Below are positions 16,641 through 23,333 of a stretch of DNA of 29,012 nt, piece by piece. Each line of letters starts with the position of its first letter. The stretch's first letter is position 1. The position numbers and the translations under genes are program-made. The notes under the pieces were generated by a model that was not told where the DNA came from, searched no databases, and was given only the letters and a program-made list of their open reading frames with translations. The DNA is from a virus. The stretch lies in the IMG/VR virus record IMGVR_UViG_3300021376_003425, positions 1-29,012 of that record. One strand, 5' to 3'.

Positions 16641-17506
16641 TTAATTCTCGAATTAATTTTATTATATACAATAGCATCAAACCAATTTAAGAAATTTTCA
16701 TAAATCAAACAAGATGGCGGAATACCATATTTTAATTTAGATTCAGACATCATCTTATTATATAGATCATCATCATTATCTACTTTTATAATATGATCAA
16801 TTAGCGATTGCATTGAATTAAATTTACCCGCATTGATAAATGAATTTTCATTGAAGTCTAGATCAACTGTTGACGAACCCCAGTAAATTGGAACTGAATT
16901 CACATAAAAACCATCCATGATTTTTTCAGTAACATATCCCGGATGAGGGCTATTCTCAAACGAGAGAACAAACTTATAATCCTTGATAAAATCAAGTTTT
17001 GCATCATAGTCAGGACTAATCACAGCACCTATGTTGTTAAATAGTGGTCCAGCACTATCAACTTTTTTATACTTGCACAATTCGTGAAAAGCAGCATTTC
17101 TTACGTTGTTGTTTCCATTTCTATGAATGAATACACAGAATTTTGTTTTTGGATGTCTAATATTATGTGCATTGAATATATGATTAAATTCAAAGTTTTT
17201 ATAGAAGAATGGAACTAAAGCCCAACCAGGTAATCTATAATGCCACGAATTGAAATTGTGATCAAATGTCATTGCATAATGACAATCATAGTTTTCTGGT
17301 CTACGATTTTCACCCGTATGAAAAATCTTTATGCATTTATCTTTTGAATATTGTAAATTTCTTGTTCCAAAATTTTCATCGCCAAAGAAAAGAAAATCTG
17401 GATTTTCATTATCTATTGTTAATTTATATCTTTGTGACAATATTGTTTCGTAAAATTCAGAAGTACATACATCAACAAATCCAACTTTTAATGGTTTTTT
17501 CTCCAT
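16637..17506 (-). CDS. Alpha-1,3-fucosyltransferase-like (GT10)
   Basis: A 289-aa protein with the GT10 donor-binding signature at residues 182-210: FENSPHPGYVTEKIMDGF followed by SVPIYWG. An upstream segment FHTGENRRPENYD is also typical of the family. GT10 enzymes transfer L-fucose from GDP-fucose to a glycan, usually in alpha-1,3 or alpha-1,4 linkage. The gene is shorter than many bacterial GT10 enzymes but contains the whole catalytic signature. The ATG at 17506 shares bases with the upstream stop (TAATG). With fcl four genes downstream, synthesis and use of a GDP-fucose-like donor are encoded together. Confidence 0.9.
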   Translation of the reverse strand: MEKKPLKVGFVDVCTSEFYETILSQRYKLTIDNENPDFLFFGDENFGTRNLQYSKDKCIKIFHTGENRRPENYDCHYAMTFDHNFNSWHYRLPGWALVPFFYKNFEFNHIFNAHNIRHPKTKFCVFIHRNGNNNVRNAAFHELCKYKKVDSAGPLFNNIGAVISPDYDAKLDFIKDYKFVLSFENSPHPGYVTEKIMDGFYVNSVPIYWGSSTVDLDFNENSFINAGKFNSMQSLIDHIIKVDNDDDLYNKMMSESKLKYGIPPSCLIYENFLNWFDAIVYNKINSRIK

Positions 17507-18141
17507 TACTTTATCCAGTACCAAACATTTATATCAGTAAATTTCATTTCATTCTGAATATTTTTTGTTGATCTAAATTCAGACAAGGCTCTCTGAACAT
17601 CTGGTAAATTAATATCATGACCTGAAAAGATACCACCCATTTTTAGTTTATCATAAAAGTTATTTAAGTCATTAGTCACACCTTGATACGAATGATCACC
17701 ATCAATAAAAATATAGTCAAATTGATTATTTTCAAATTTGTTTACACACTTATCAGATGCCTCTTTGTACATGACAATCTTGTCTGCATGTGGCGCAAAG
17801 TTTTTTATTGTTATATCATACCAAAGGTCCATATCTTCTTGAGTGACGGGACCAACCCAATCCATATAAGGAAGATATGGATCAATACAATAAATTTTAT
17901 CAATTCTATTTGTTTGTTCTAAAAAGTGAACAATGTTTTCCCCTTTACAAATACCAATTTCAAGCCCTACAACATTTCTGTTCAAACGAACAGAATGATC
18001 ATTAATTACATTAACAAGACCTTTTCCTGAAATAAAATCAAAAGGCCACTTTCCCTGTTGTTTATATTCCGCAATTGTCAATGGCTTGTCTACTTTTTTA
18101 AATGAATTTGTTGCCGTGTTGATTTTAATTATGTCTGACAT
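17506..18141 (-). CDS. SAM-dependent methyltransferase (Methyltransf_24-like)
   Basis: A 211-aa protein. Motif I is VVGLEIGICKGEN, followed by KIYCIDPYLPY at strand 2 and YIFIDGDHSYQGVTNDL, the hallmark of the Methyltransf_24 group often found in glycan clusters. Then come LKMGGIFSGHD and a C-terminal strand INVWYWIK. The probable role is methylation of a sugar or glycan terminus, but the acceptor cannot be told. The ATG at 18141 (MSDIIKIN) has GGA about 7 nt upstream; an in-frame ATG 12 nt earlier is an alternative. Confidence 0.86.
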   Translation of the reverse strand: MSDIIKINTATNSFKKVDKPLTIAEYKQQGKWPFDFISGKGLVNVINDHSVRLNRNVVGLEIGICKGENIVHFLEQTNRIDKIYCIDPYLPYMDWVGPVTQEDMDLWYDITIKNFAPHADKIVMYKEASDKCVNKFENNQFDYIFIDGDHSYQGVTNDLNNFYDKLKMGGIFSGHDINLPDVQRALSEFRSTKNIQNEMKFTDINVWYWIK

Positions 18142-18142
18142 T

Positions 18143-19006
18143 TCACATTCCATATTTTAAATTTATTAGTGGAAGAAGATTTGGTATTCTATCATACTGA
18201 TGTACGATGTAATACTTATGACCTTCATTGTTCAAGACTTCACCATTTTTTATTATTGGTTCAAAGTCTGTCAAATGCGGTCTATATTGATTTATCTTGC
18301 TGGGATCCGCAACTGTTCCAAGTTGTGCGGCCCATGCATCTTTTGCATTTGTAAATCTAGTAATACTTTCATATTGCTTCATTGTCAATAATATATTATA
18401 TGCTGCTTGATCAGGTCCACCACCACCAGGAATAGTATGTGGCATGTTAGCACAAATCATATAGATATTCAAGAATAAATCCTTGATTGTATGTGACTTT
18501 CCCGTTATCACTCCAGCATTATAGATTACTCTATTTGACATGTATTCATGAACAAAAGGAAAACTTGATCTCATATTATTGTTTCCCCAAACCTCATTCT
18601 TGTATCTAATTCCTTCTGTAGAAGCGATCAATGTATTCGAATGAGAAGAAGAAAGATTATCTAACCATTCCGTTGGATTACGTTGAAATATAATATCCCT
18701 AACATCCGTAGCGATCACATATCTTATTTGATCTTCAATATTGTTTAACACACGCCATGAATGATAAAAACGATCAACTACAATATTAAAATTCTCACGA
18801 TATGTAAATTTTCTATTTGCGTCATCACGATTGAAAGTAACTACGGTGTAATTTCTTTTGGTAAGTTCATCTACAATATCAAAGCCAACATTGTATGCTA
18901 TGACAACTTTATGTCCATCAAAACCAGAACGATCAATTGAGTTTGCCCAGTTTGCAACTTTATCAAAAGTATAATTTGTTATACATCCAAGAATAAGATC
19001 TTTCAT
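18143..19006 (-). CDS. Putative glycosyltransferase (GT-A-like, DVRD motif)
   Basis: A 287-aa protein with a first strand DLILGCITNY, a charged nucleotide-binding half, and IRYVIATDVRDIIFQRNP near residues 93-110. There DxRD follows a hydrophobic strand as in several GT-A glycosyltransferases. Later GGGGPDQAAYNILL resembles the acceptor-side D-Q helix common in such enzymes. No signal or membrane segments. It lies one base after the stop of the upstream methyltransferase-like gene. A weak promoter-like pair is present inside but not counted. Specific linkage unknown. Confidence 0.76.
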   Translation of the reverse strand: MKDLILGCITNYTFDKVANWANSIDRSGFDGHKVVIAYNVGFDIVDELTKRNYTVVTFNRDDANRKFTYRENFNIVVDRFYHSWRVLNNIEDQIRYVIATDVRDIIFQRNPTEWLDNLSSSHSNTLIASTEGIRYKNEVWGNNNMRSSFPFVHEYMSNRVIYNAGVITGKSHTIKDLFLNIYMICANMPHTIPGGGGPDQAAYNILLTMKQYESITRFTNAKDAWAAQLGTVADPSKINQYRPHLTDFEPIIKNGEVLNNEGHKYYIVHQYDRIPNLLPLINLKYGM

Positions 19007-19007
19007 A

Positions 19008-19586
19008 TCATTTCACCGTAGCACAAATGATATCGTTTGCTTGATGACCATCAAGATAATGAATCTTATAATTTGAATTTATGGCAAAAATAAGATCCAT
19101 AATTTGCTTTTCTTGCACATATCCCCATTCAGCTGAGCCCAAAAGACGACGATCATCGATCATAATTGTATGTGTATTAATGGAAGACTTTTCACGAAAT
19201 ACTTTTGTTTCATTCTCAGTAAATTGTAATTTCTTTTTACCATAGATAGCTTCTAGCTCCAAAATAAGAGGACAAGGTGCATATCTTCCTCCCGGTAATG
19301 GGCCGCTTGCATGTGCATCAAGCCAAAATGTTGCGGGTTCTGTTAGTTCGTCTACAATTTTTGGAATAATATCTACCGAATCGCCAAGCCACAATTTTAC
19401 TTTATCATTATTCTGAAAACGAGAATTGCATTTATCATACATACCTTGGTTTACTTCAATTGTATGAACAAAATCAAATCCCGCATCTAGTGCAAGTTGA
19501 ACAGTATCACCCAAATATGTTCCTGTTTCCACAAAAACTTTATTTGATCCATATTTTTGCATGTATTCAATTTTTATGTTGCTCAT
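19008..19586 (-). CDS. Class I methyltransferase-like protein
   Basis: A 192-aa protein. KVFVETGTYLGDTVQLALDAGFDFVHTIEV matches motif I and strand 2 of SAM-dependent methyltransferases, with E in the G-T-Y-L-G context seen in FkbM-like and related families. LWLGDSVDIIPKI and FWLDAHASGPLPGG complete a fold in which the D-A-H segment often marks the active site. The start at 19586 has GGAG 6 nt upstream and overlaps the upstream stop as ATGA; an ATG 12 nt further upstream lies inside the neighbouring gene. The acceptor is unknown. Confidence 0.82.
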   Translation of the reverse strand: MSNIKIEYMQKYGSNKVFVETGTYLGDTVQLALDAGFDFVHTIEVNQGMYDKCNSRFQNNDKVKLWLGDSVDIIPKIVDELTEPATFWLDAHASGPLPGGRYAPCPLILELEAIYGKKKLQFTENETKVFREKSSINTHTIMIDDRRLLGSAEWGYVQEKQIMDLIFAINSNYKIHYLDGHQANDIICATVK

Positions 19587-20308
19587 AATTTTCTCCAAGG
19601 AAATTTTCCGTAATATTTTTGTTCCATCATCTTGTTGCCATGTAGAAAAAATTCTGGTGATGCGGAATTTGGATTACCATCAAGCCTATAATTCAATGTA
19701 TATACGCCACTCGTTCCATATGGTGCATTTGGTATTGATTTAACTATATTAAAAAAGCGACGATCTCCCGCATAACCAGAGTGCCATAAAGATGCAACTT
19801 GTATGAGAAACTCTCGTCTAAATGCATATGAAGATGTATCTACATGAAAATTGTCAAGTCCATTCCATGCTGGCCATTTGCCTAGACTTTCACAATCATC
19901 TTCACATAGAAAATTATCATTTTTGTCATAGATATTGCGAAGACTATGAGCCCATGCAAGATTTTGTGTTTTTATTGTTTCAACAAGATTCTCAACATGA
20001 TTAGATTCAAACCAATTATCTTGATCTAGAAAAAGAATAATGTCTTCGTTTACAAGATGTGAAAATGCTGCATATATACGATGTCCATAAAAACCATTAG
20101 CTCCAGTATTGTACTTTAAATACACAACATCTTTTGGTGGCGTGTAAAAATTGGAATTTACAAATAGATCATCAAACTCATGCTTGAACTTGTCACCATC
20201 AACAACGATGAGATAACTTGTATTAGCGTAAGTTTGATTTTCAACGCTCTTAATTGCTTGTAAGACTTTCTTGTCGCCCGTTGTTGGTATGATAACAACG
20301 GCTTTCAT
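19583..20308 (-). CDS. Family 2-like glycosyltransferase (GT-A)
   Basis: A 241-aa protein beginning MKAVVIIPTTGDKKVLQAIKSVENQTY, the classic GT2 start (I-P-T, S-V-x-N-Q-T). The metal-binding motif is ILFLDQDNWFE near residues 91-101, with DxD as DQD. The C-terminal half carries FRREFL and YAGDRRFF, where an acceptor-side catalytic acidic residue would lie. It has no membrane helices, so it is probably a soluble transferase. The ATG at 20308 shares a base with the upstream stop (TGATG). Confidence 0.9.
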   Translation of the reverse strand: MKAVVIIPTTGDKKVLQAIKSVENQTYANTSYLIVVDGDKFKHEFDDLFVNSNFYTPPKDVVYLKYNTGANGFYGHRIYAAFSHLVNEDIILFLDQDNWFESNHVENLVETIKTQNLAWAHSLRNIYDKNDNFLCEDDCESLGKWPAWNGLDNFHVDTSSYAFRREFLIQVASLWHSGYAGDRRFFNIVKSIPNAPYGTSGVYTLNYRLDGNPNSASPEFFLHGNKMMEQKYYGKFPWRKL

Positions 20309-20631
20309 CAAAATGCGCTCATGGGAAATGGTGAAATTACACCCCAATGATTATCCATACGAATAGGATACTTACCAAATAATTTTGGCTGATGTAATTT
20401 ACCGTCACGATATAGTTCTAAAAGAACTGAATGACACGCATTATAATCCAAATCATACCAAGAATGATAATCATTTTTTGGTAGATTATGATATGAGCGA
20501 GCAACTTCAGCAACATGTTGCTCATTTTCTATTGAAGTGCGACCAATAATAATTTCTATGGCGTAGATATTGATGCGTTTTTTTACAATATCACGCACAC
20601 AGCGAGAGACTGAGTATCCAATATATCTCAT
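20308..20631 (-). CDS. Hypothetical protein (107 aa), first gene of the sugar operon
   Basis: No family recognised. The N-terminal 30 residues are basic and beta-like (RINIYAIEIIIGRTS), followed by an acidic histidine- and tyrosine-rich segment (HSWYDLDYNACHSVLLELYRDGKLHQ) that could be a helix. It has no membrane segment. The ATG at 20631 has GGAG 7 nt upstream, and a sigma70-like promoter lies at 20656-20684. It leads the run of coupled genes that goes down to 7086. Confidence 0.75.
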   Translation of the reverse strand: MRYIGYSVSRCVRDIVKKRINIYAIEIIIGRTSIENEQHVAEVARSYHNLPKNDYHSWYDLDYNACHSVLLELYRDGKLHQPKLFGKYPIRMDNHWGVISPFPMSAF

Positions 20632-20655
20632 GATAAATCTCCAAAACTTAATTAC

Positions 20656-20684
20656 AATATATCAAATTATTTACGATAAATCAA
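20656..20684 (-). promoter_or_regulatory. Candidate sigma70-type promoter for the sugar operon
   Basis: Minus-strand TTGATT (20679-20684), 17 bp, then TATATT (20656-20661). The -10 matches five of six consensus bases and the -35 four of six. The predicted start near 20649 lies just upstream of the GGAG of the first gene at 20631. It is weaker than the promoters at 6995 and 27774. The -35 overlaps the 3' end of speD. Confidence 0.4.
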
Positions 20685-21014
20685 GTCTTTCTTAACAAAA
20701 GTATTTATCTTGCTTGTAATATGATCTATTGCAACCTCAGGATCGCAAGTGCCGCACATGAACACATCAATTGCTGCATAGTTTTTTTCTGGCCAAGTAT
20801 GAATTGAAATATGACTCTCGGCCAAAATAATTACACCGGTAATACCATAACCATCTCCGAAATGATGAAAGTGATCACTTAGAACTGTGGCACCGGATTT
20901 TATGGCTCCATCAATTAGAATATCTTTCCAAAAATTGATGGAGCCAAGAATTTCAGTTGATACATTATGAAGATCGGCAATGACATGGCGACCCATATAT
21001 GATACGCCACTCAT
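20667..21014 (-). CDS. speD: S-adenosylmethionine decarboxylase proenzyme
   Basis: A 115-aa class 1b-type SpeD. The proenzyme is expected to self-cleave between Glu66 and Ser67 in LAESHISIHTWPE, turning Ser67 into the catalytic pyruvoyl group. His72 (processing) and Cys87 (in DVFMCG) sit at the spacing of the Thermotoga enzyme (Ser63, His68, Cys83). The product, decarboxylated SAM, is the aminopropyl donor for spermidine. All key residues are present, so it should be active. AGG lies 7 nt before the ATG, just after the stop of a second SpeD-family gene. Confidence 0.93.
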   Translation of the reverse strand: MSGVSYMGRHVIADLHNVSTEILGSINFWKDILIDGAIKSGATVLSDHFHHFGDGYGITGVIILAESHISIHTWPEKNYAAIDVFMCGTCDPEVAIDHITSKINTFVKKDLIYRK

Positions 21015-21016
21015 TT

Positions 21017-21373
21017 TTATGCCTGTCGTTCAATATAATTTACTGTAATTTGACGAGGATTGAAGAACTTGATAATCTCATCGCGAACAACATCACGATC
21101 ATAAGGTTTGCAAGAGAATACATCAATGTATGCATCACCTGAATCATTGCAGAAATGAGCACAGATATTGCTTGTTTCAATGAGTTGAACAAGTGTATAA
21201 CCTGCTTTATTTCCTTCGCCAAAGTGAACAATCTGGGGTTCCCCAAAAGCTTTCATATCAATTGCATTCACAAGACTTTTAGCAAAATTATAGATATTAT
21301 CATGACTCTTAATTGATTCAATATCACAAGCGCGACAATCAAGCATGGTGTGATAACCCCAGTATTGTTCCAT
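21017..21373 (-). CDS. Divergent SpeD-family paralogue
   Basis: A 118-aa protein aligning with SpeD: LIETSNICAHF stands where speD has LAESHISIHT, and IDVFSCK where it has IDVFMCG. The pyruvoyl serine (Ser68), processing histidine (His73) and catalytic cysteine (Cys88) are kept. The residue before the serine is Thr rather than Glu and the one after is Asn rather than His. The N-terminus MEQYWGYHTMLDCRACD also differs. SpeD homologues that have become arginine or ornithine decarboxylases are known, and this could be one, or a partner subunit of the adjacent SpeD. AAGGA lies 7 nt before the ATG at 21373; an in-frame TTG directly upstream is not used. Confidence 0.85.
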   Translation of the reverse strand: MEQYWGYHTMLDCRACDIESIKSHDNIYNFAKSLVNAIDMKAFGEPQIVHFGEGNKAGYTLVQLIETSNICAHFCNDSGDAYIDVFSCKPYDRDVVRDEIIKFFNPRQITVNYIERQA

Positions 21374-21397
21374 CAAAGTATCCTTTCTAGATAGAAA

Positions 21398-21426
21398 GTC
21401 ACCGTGAACTTTCTGTTCACGGTGAC
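21398..21426 (-). terminator. Strong hairpin terminator between hsp20 and the speD pair
   Basis: A perfect 12-bp inverted repeat (GTCACCGTGAAC / GTTCACGGTGAC) with a 5-nt loop, at 21398-21409 and 21415-21426. On the minus strand it is followed by TTTCTATCT. The stem is GC-rich compared with its surroundings. It lies 48 nt after the hsp20 stop and 25 nt before the start of the SpeD paralogue, so the speD genes would depend on read-through or on an unseen promoter. Confidence 0.75.
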
Positions 21427-21474
21427 TGGTTGATTGTTGAAAGTAAGTGTGATTATTTATTCAGAAATTATTTT

Positions 21475-21918
21475 TTACACAACAACTTTTTCATTTATTA
21501 GTGAAATTTTTCTTGGTTTCTTACTTTCTGGAATGATGTTCTGTAATTTAATCACAAGCAGTCCATCAACAAGATCAGCATTACTTACTACAACTGTATC
21601 TGCGAGAGTAAATACACGGGTAAAATTACGAAGAGCAATACCACGATGATAATAAGTTTTATCTGCGATCTCATCTTTATTTGCATTTCCTTGAATTGTT
21701 AGTTTGTTGTCCTCAAGAGTAATATCAATATCCTCTCTCTTGAAGCCAGCAACGGCCAGTTCAATTACATACTTATCTTCGCTTATCTTCGCGATATTGT
21801 ATGGTGGATACGAGGTGAGTACCTTCTCAGGTATATTTAGTGCTTCATCCAGCGTAGATAGAAGCCTATCAAAACCAACAGTTGAAGGAAGTAGACTGCG
21901 TCCGTATGCGAATGTCAT
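21475..21918 (-). CDS. hsp20: Small heat-shock protein Hsp20 (IbpA-like)
   Basis: A 147-aa alpha-crystallin-domain protein. Residues 1-37 form the N-terminal arm (GFDRLLSTLDEAL is IbpA-like). The crystallin domain runs from about residue 38 to 130, with AVAGFKREDIDITLEDNKL and YYHRGIALRNFTRVFTLAD. The tail PRKISL carries an I-x-L-type oligomerisation motif. Such holdases bind unfolding proteins and are a hallmark of aquatic T4-like phages, where a role in virion assembly is suspected. AGGAG lies 7 nt before the ATG. It appears to be a one-gene unit, with a promoter at 21979-22008 and a terminator at 21398-21426. Confidence 0.95.
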   Translation of the reverse strand: MTFAYGRSLLPSTVGFDRLLSTLDEALNIPEKVLTSYPPYNIAKISEDKYVIELAVAGFKREDIDITLEDNKLTIQGNANKDEIADKTYYHRGIALRNFTRVFTLADTVVVSNADLVDGLLVIKLQNIIPESKKPRKISLINEKVVV

Positions 21919-21947
21919 TTTTTAACTCCTTTTAAGCAAGTTTAAAA

Positions 21948-21975
21948 TACTCTAGCCCAAAATGGCGCTAGAGTA
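21948..21975 (-). terminator. Hairpin after the dUTPase gene, overlapping the hsp20 transcription start region
   Basis: A 9-bp perfect inverted repeat (TACTCTAGC / GCTAGAGTA) at 21948-21956 and 21967-21975 with a 10-nt loop. On the minus strand it is followed by TTTTAAACTT, a short T-tract. It begins 5 nt after the dUTPase stop and fits a terminator of the replication transcript. The predicted start of the hsp20 promoter (about 21972) falls inside its first arm. Confidence 0.55.
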
Positions 21976-21978
21976 TCT

Positions 21979-22008
21979 ATTATATAGTATTTGCTGATGA
22001 ATTGTCAA
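21979..22008 (-). promoter_or_regulatory. Consensus sigma70 promoter for hsp20
   Basis: Minus-strand TTGACA (22003-22008) and TATAAT (21979-21984) are both perfect, with an 18-bp spacer. The element lies over the last codons and stop of the dUTPase gene, about 60 nt before the hsp20 start codon. This looks like a host-RNA-polymerase (early-type) promoter. Confidence 0.75.
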
Positions 22009-22525
22009 GTACTTTTGAACCTGTAGAACCAAATCCACCTTTACGATTTGTATCATCACGAGTTGGTCTTTTCTTAATCTCTTCAAATGTTGCTTTATTA
22101 TTTCGTACAAGTTCGCCCTGACAAATTCTTGATAGATTGGGAATAACAATATTTTTTGTTGAAATATTTGTTAACATAACATATGTTTCTTCCATGTAAT
22201 CGGAATCAATTACTCCTTCAGCATTAGCCAAAGTTAGACCTTCTTTGAGAGATAATCCAGAACGAGGATGAATACGAATTGAGTACTCTTTAGGTATGTC
22301 AAAAATTAATCCTGTTGGAGCAAGAATACGTTCTTTTGGACATACAGTTATACCACCATCTGTTGTCAATAGTCGAGTAAACTTTTTTCCTGTATCATCA
22401 TATCCGTCGAAACCCATATTGGCAAATGTACAGGAAAAAATATCGAAGCAGGCAGCATTGGTTGTTGAGTATACTGGTGCCAATGCTTGAGGATGTAACT
22501 TAAAATACTTCAACTTTGTTGTCAT
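21980..22525 (-). CDS. dut: dUTPase
   Basis: A 181-aa trimeric-type dUTPase, which hydrolyses dUTP to dUMP and keeps uracil out of phage DNA. The five family motifs are visible: ACFDIFS (27-32 region, replacing the usual AGxD), HPRSGLSLKEG (87-96), NAEGVIDSDYMEE (101-113), SRICQGEL (132-139) and RKGGFGSTGS (161-170). An insertion of about 25 residues after motif 1 is common in phage forms. The ATG at 22525 has GGAG 9 nt upstream; an upstream frame extension would include that ribosome site. It is the last gene of the gp45-RegA transcript. Confidence 0.95.
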   Translation of the reverse strand: MTTKLKYFKLHPQALAPVYSTTNAACFDIFSCTFANMGFDGYDDTGKKFTRLLTTDGGITVCPKERILAPTGLIFDIPKEYSIRIHPRSGLSLKEGLTLANAEGVIDSDYMEETYVMLTNISTKNIVIPNLSRICQGELVRNNKATFEEIKKRPTRDDTNRKGGFGSTGSKVLDNSSANTI

Positions 22526-22543
22526 AATATAACTCTCCATCAA

Positions 22544-22933
22544 TTATTCAGTTTCAATTTTTTTCTTACCAATATTGTATTTTGCTACAAGTTGCCAATC
22601 ATTTTTATCTTTGAAAGCTAATATCTTGATTTGATTTAGAGGTGATACTGGATCTGTGGTCTTTTCTGGCTTCACAATTGCTATCAAACCCCATTCTGCT
22701 AGTAAATTTGCAATTGAGTTTCTTCTTGCGACATCACCCTCTGAAAAGTTTGTTGGCTTACCATCAAGTGCAAATAATTCCTTAAAATGTGCGATGTAGT
22801 ATTTACCTTGCTTGTGAAGAATATGACAAGACTGATAAAGTGTTTGGTCTTTCTTCGAAGCTACGCCTATTCTAGTTAGTGTTTCTTTGACTTTTAGGAA
22901 GTCATCACGCTCTTTTAGCGTCACCTCCACCAT
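22544..22933 (-). CDS. regA: RegA translational repressor
   Basis: A 129-aa protein very close to T4 RegA: MVEVTLKERDDFLKVKETLTRIGVA, YQSCHILHKQGKYYIAHFKEL and IANLLAEWGLI align end to end. RegA binds ribosome sites of early mRNAs and shuts off their translation. The start at 22933 matches the family N-terminus and has GGAG 10 nt upstream. An in-frame ATG at 22951 has an even better GGAG spacing and cannot be excluded. It overlaps the end of gp62 by 29 nt. In T4 the next gene is 43, but here dut and the accessory block follow. Confidence 0.95.
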   Translation of the reverse strand: MVEVTLKERDDFLKVKETLTRIGVASKKDQTLYQSCHILHKQGKYYIAHFKELFALDGKPTNFSEGDVARRNSIANLLAEWGLIAIVKPEKTTDPVSPLNQIKILAFKDKNDWQLVAKYNIGKKKIETE

Positions 22934-23333
22934 GTCCTCTACGCTCCACATTACTCACTCCACCTTTTTTTGTTATAGTTATTATATGATCAACCTGATC
23001 AGTGGAGAGAAGACGCATTGCCTCTAATGCCTTTGCGTTAGAAAACTGGTAGTACTCTTTTACGGCCTCCAGAATATCATTCTTCTCTTTTTTGACCCAC
23101 GGCTGAAACTTGCGTTTCATAGATCTTATAGTATTTAGATAAAAATGATATTGTAGATTTTCGTCCAGTCCATGCCTACTATTCATTTCATTGGCGTAGA
23201 GTATAGAATCCACATGATATGATAGCGCACGATTGACCACAAATGCGTTATACGACTTTTTAAAGTCTGGCTCATTTGACAAGTCCTTTTTTGTCTTTTG
23301 AATTGAGGGTATAATATCCTTGAATAGATCCAT
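22905..23333 (-). CDS. 62: Clamp-loader small subunit gp62
   Basis: A 142-aa protein (T4 gp62 is about 187). MDLFKDIIPSIQKTKKDL at the N-terminus, YNAFVVNRALSYHVDSILYANEMNSR in the middle and FYLNTIRSMKRKFQPWVKK later follow the pattern of gp62 in cyanophage-type T4 relatives. It partners gp44 in the ATP-driven loading of gp45 onto DNA. Its ATG shares a base with the stop of the preceding nuclease-like gene (TAATG). In T4, gp44 and gp62 are directly adjacent and translationally coupled; here another gene lies between them. The C-terminal GHGGGDAKRA overlaps RegA coding. Confidence 0.88.
   Translation of the reverse strand: MDLFKDIIPSIQKTKKDLSNEPDFKKSYNAFVVNRALSYHVDSILYANEMNSRHGLDENLQYHFYLNTIRSMKRKFQPWVKKEKNDILEAVKEYYQFSNAKALEAMRLLSTDQVDHIITITKKGGVSNVERRGHGGGDAKRA

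Noticed and set aside
18360-18388. TTGACA-17-TATTAC promoter-like pair inside the glycosyltransferase gene at 18143-19006
   Set aside because: The -10 lacks the highly conserved final T and the site is mid-operon with no gene start close downstream; chance is likely.
22960-23010. TGATCA-rich dyad and TATAAT in the gp62 gene
   Set aside because: No -35 at proper spacing; the dyad is short and falls in codons of the gp62 C-terminal region.
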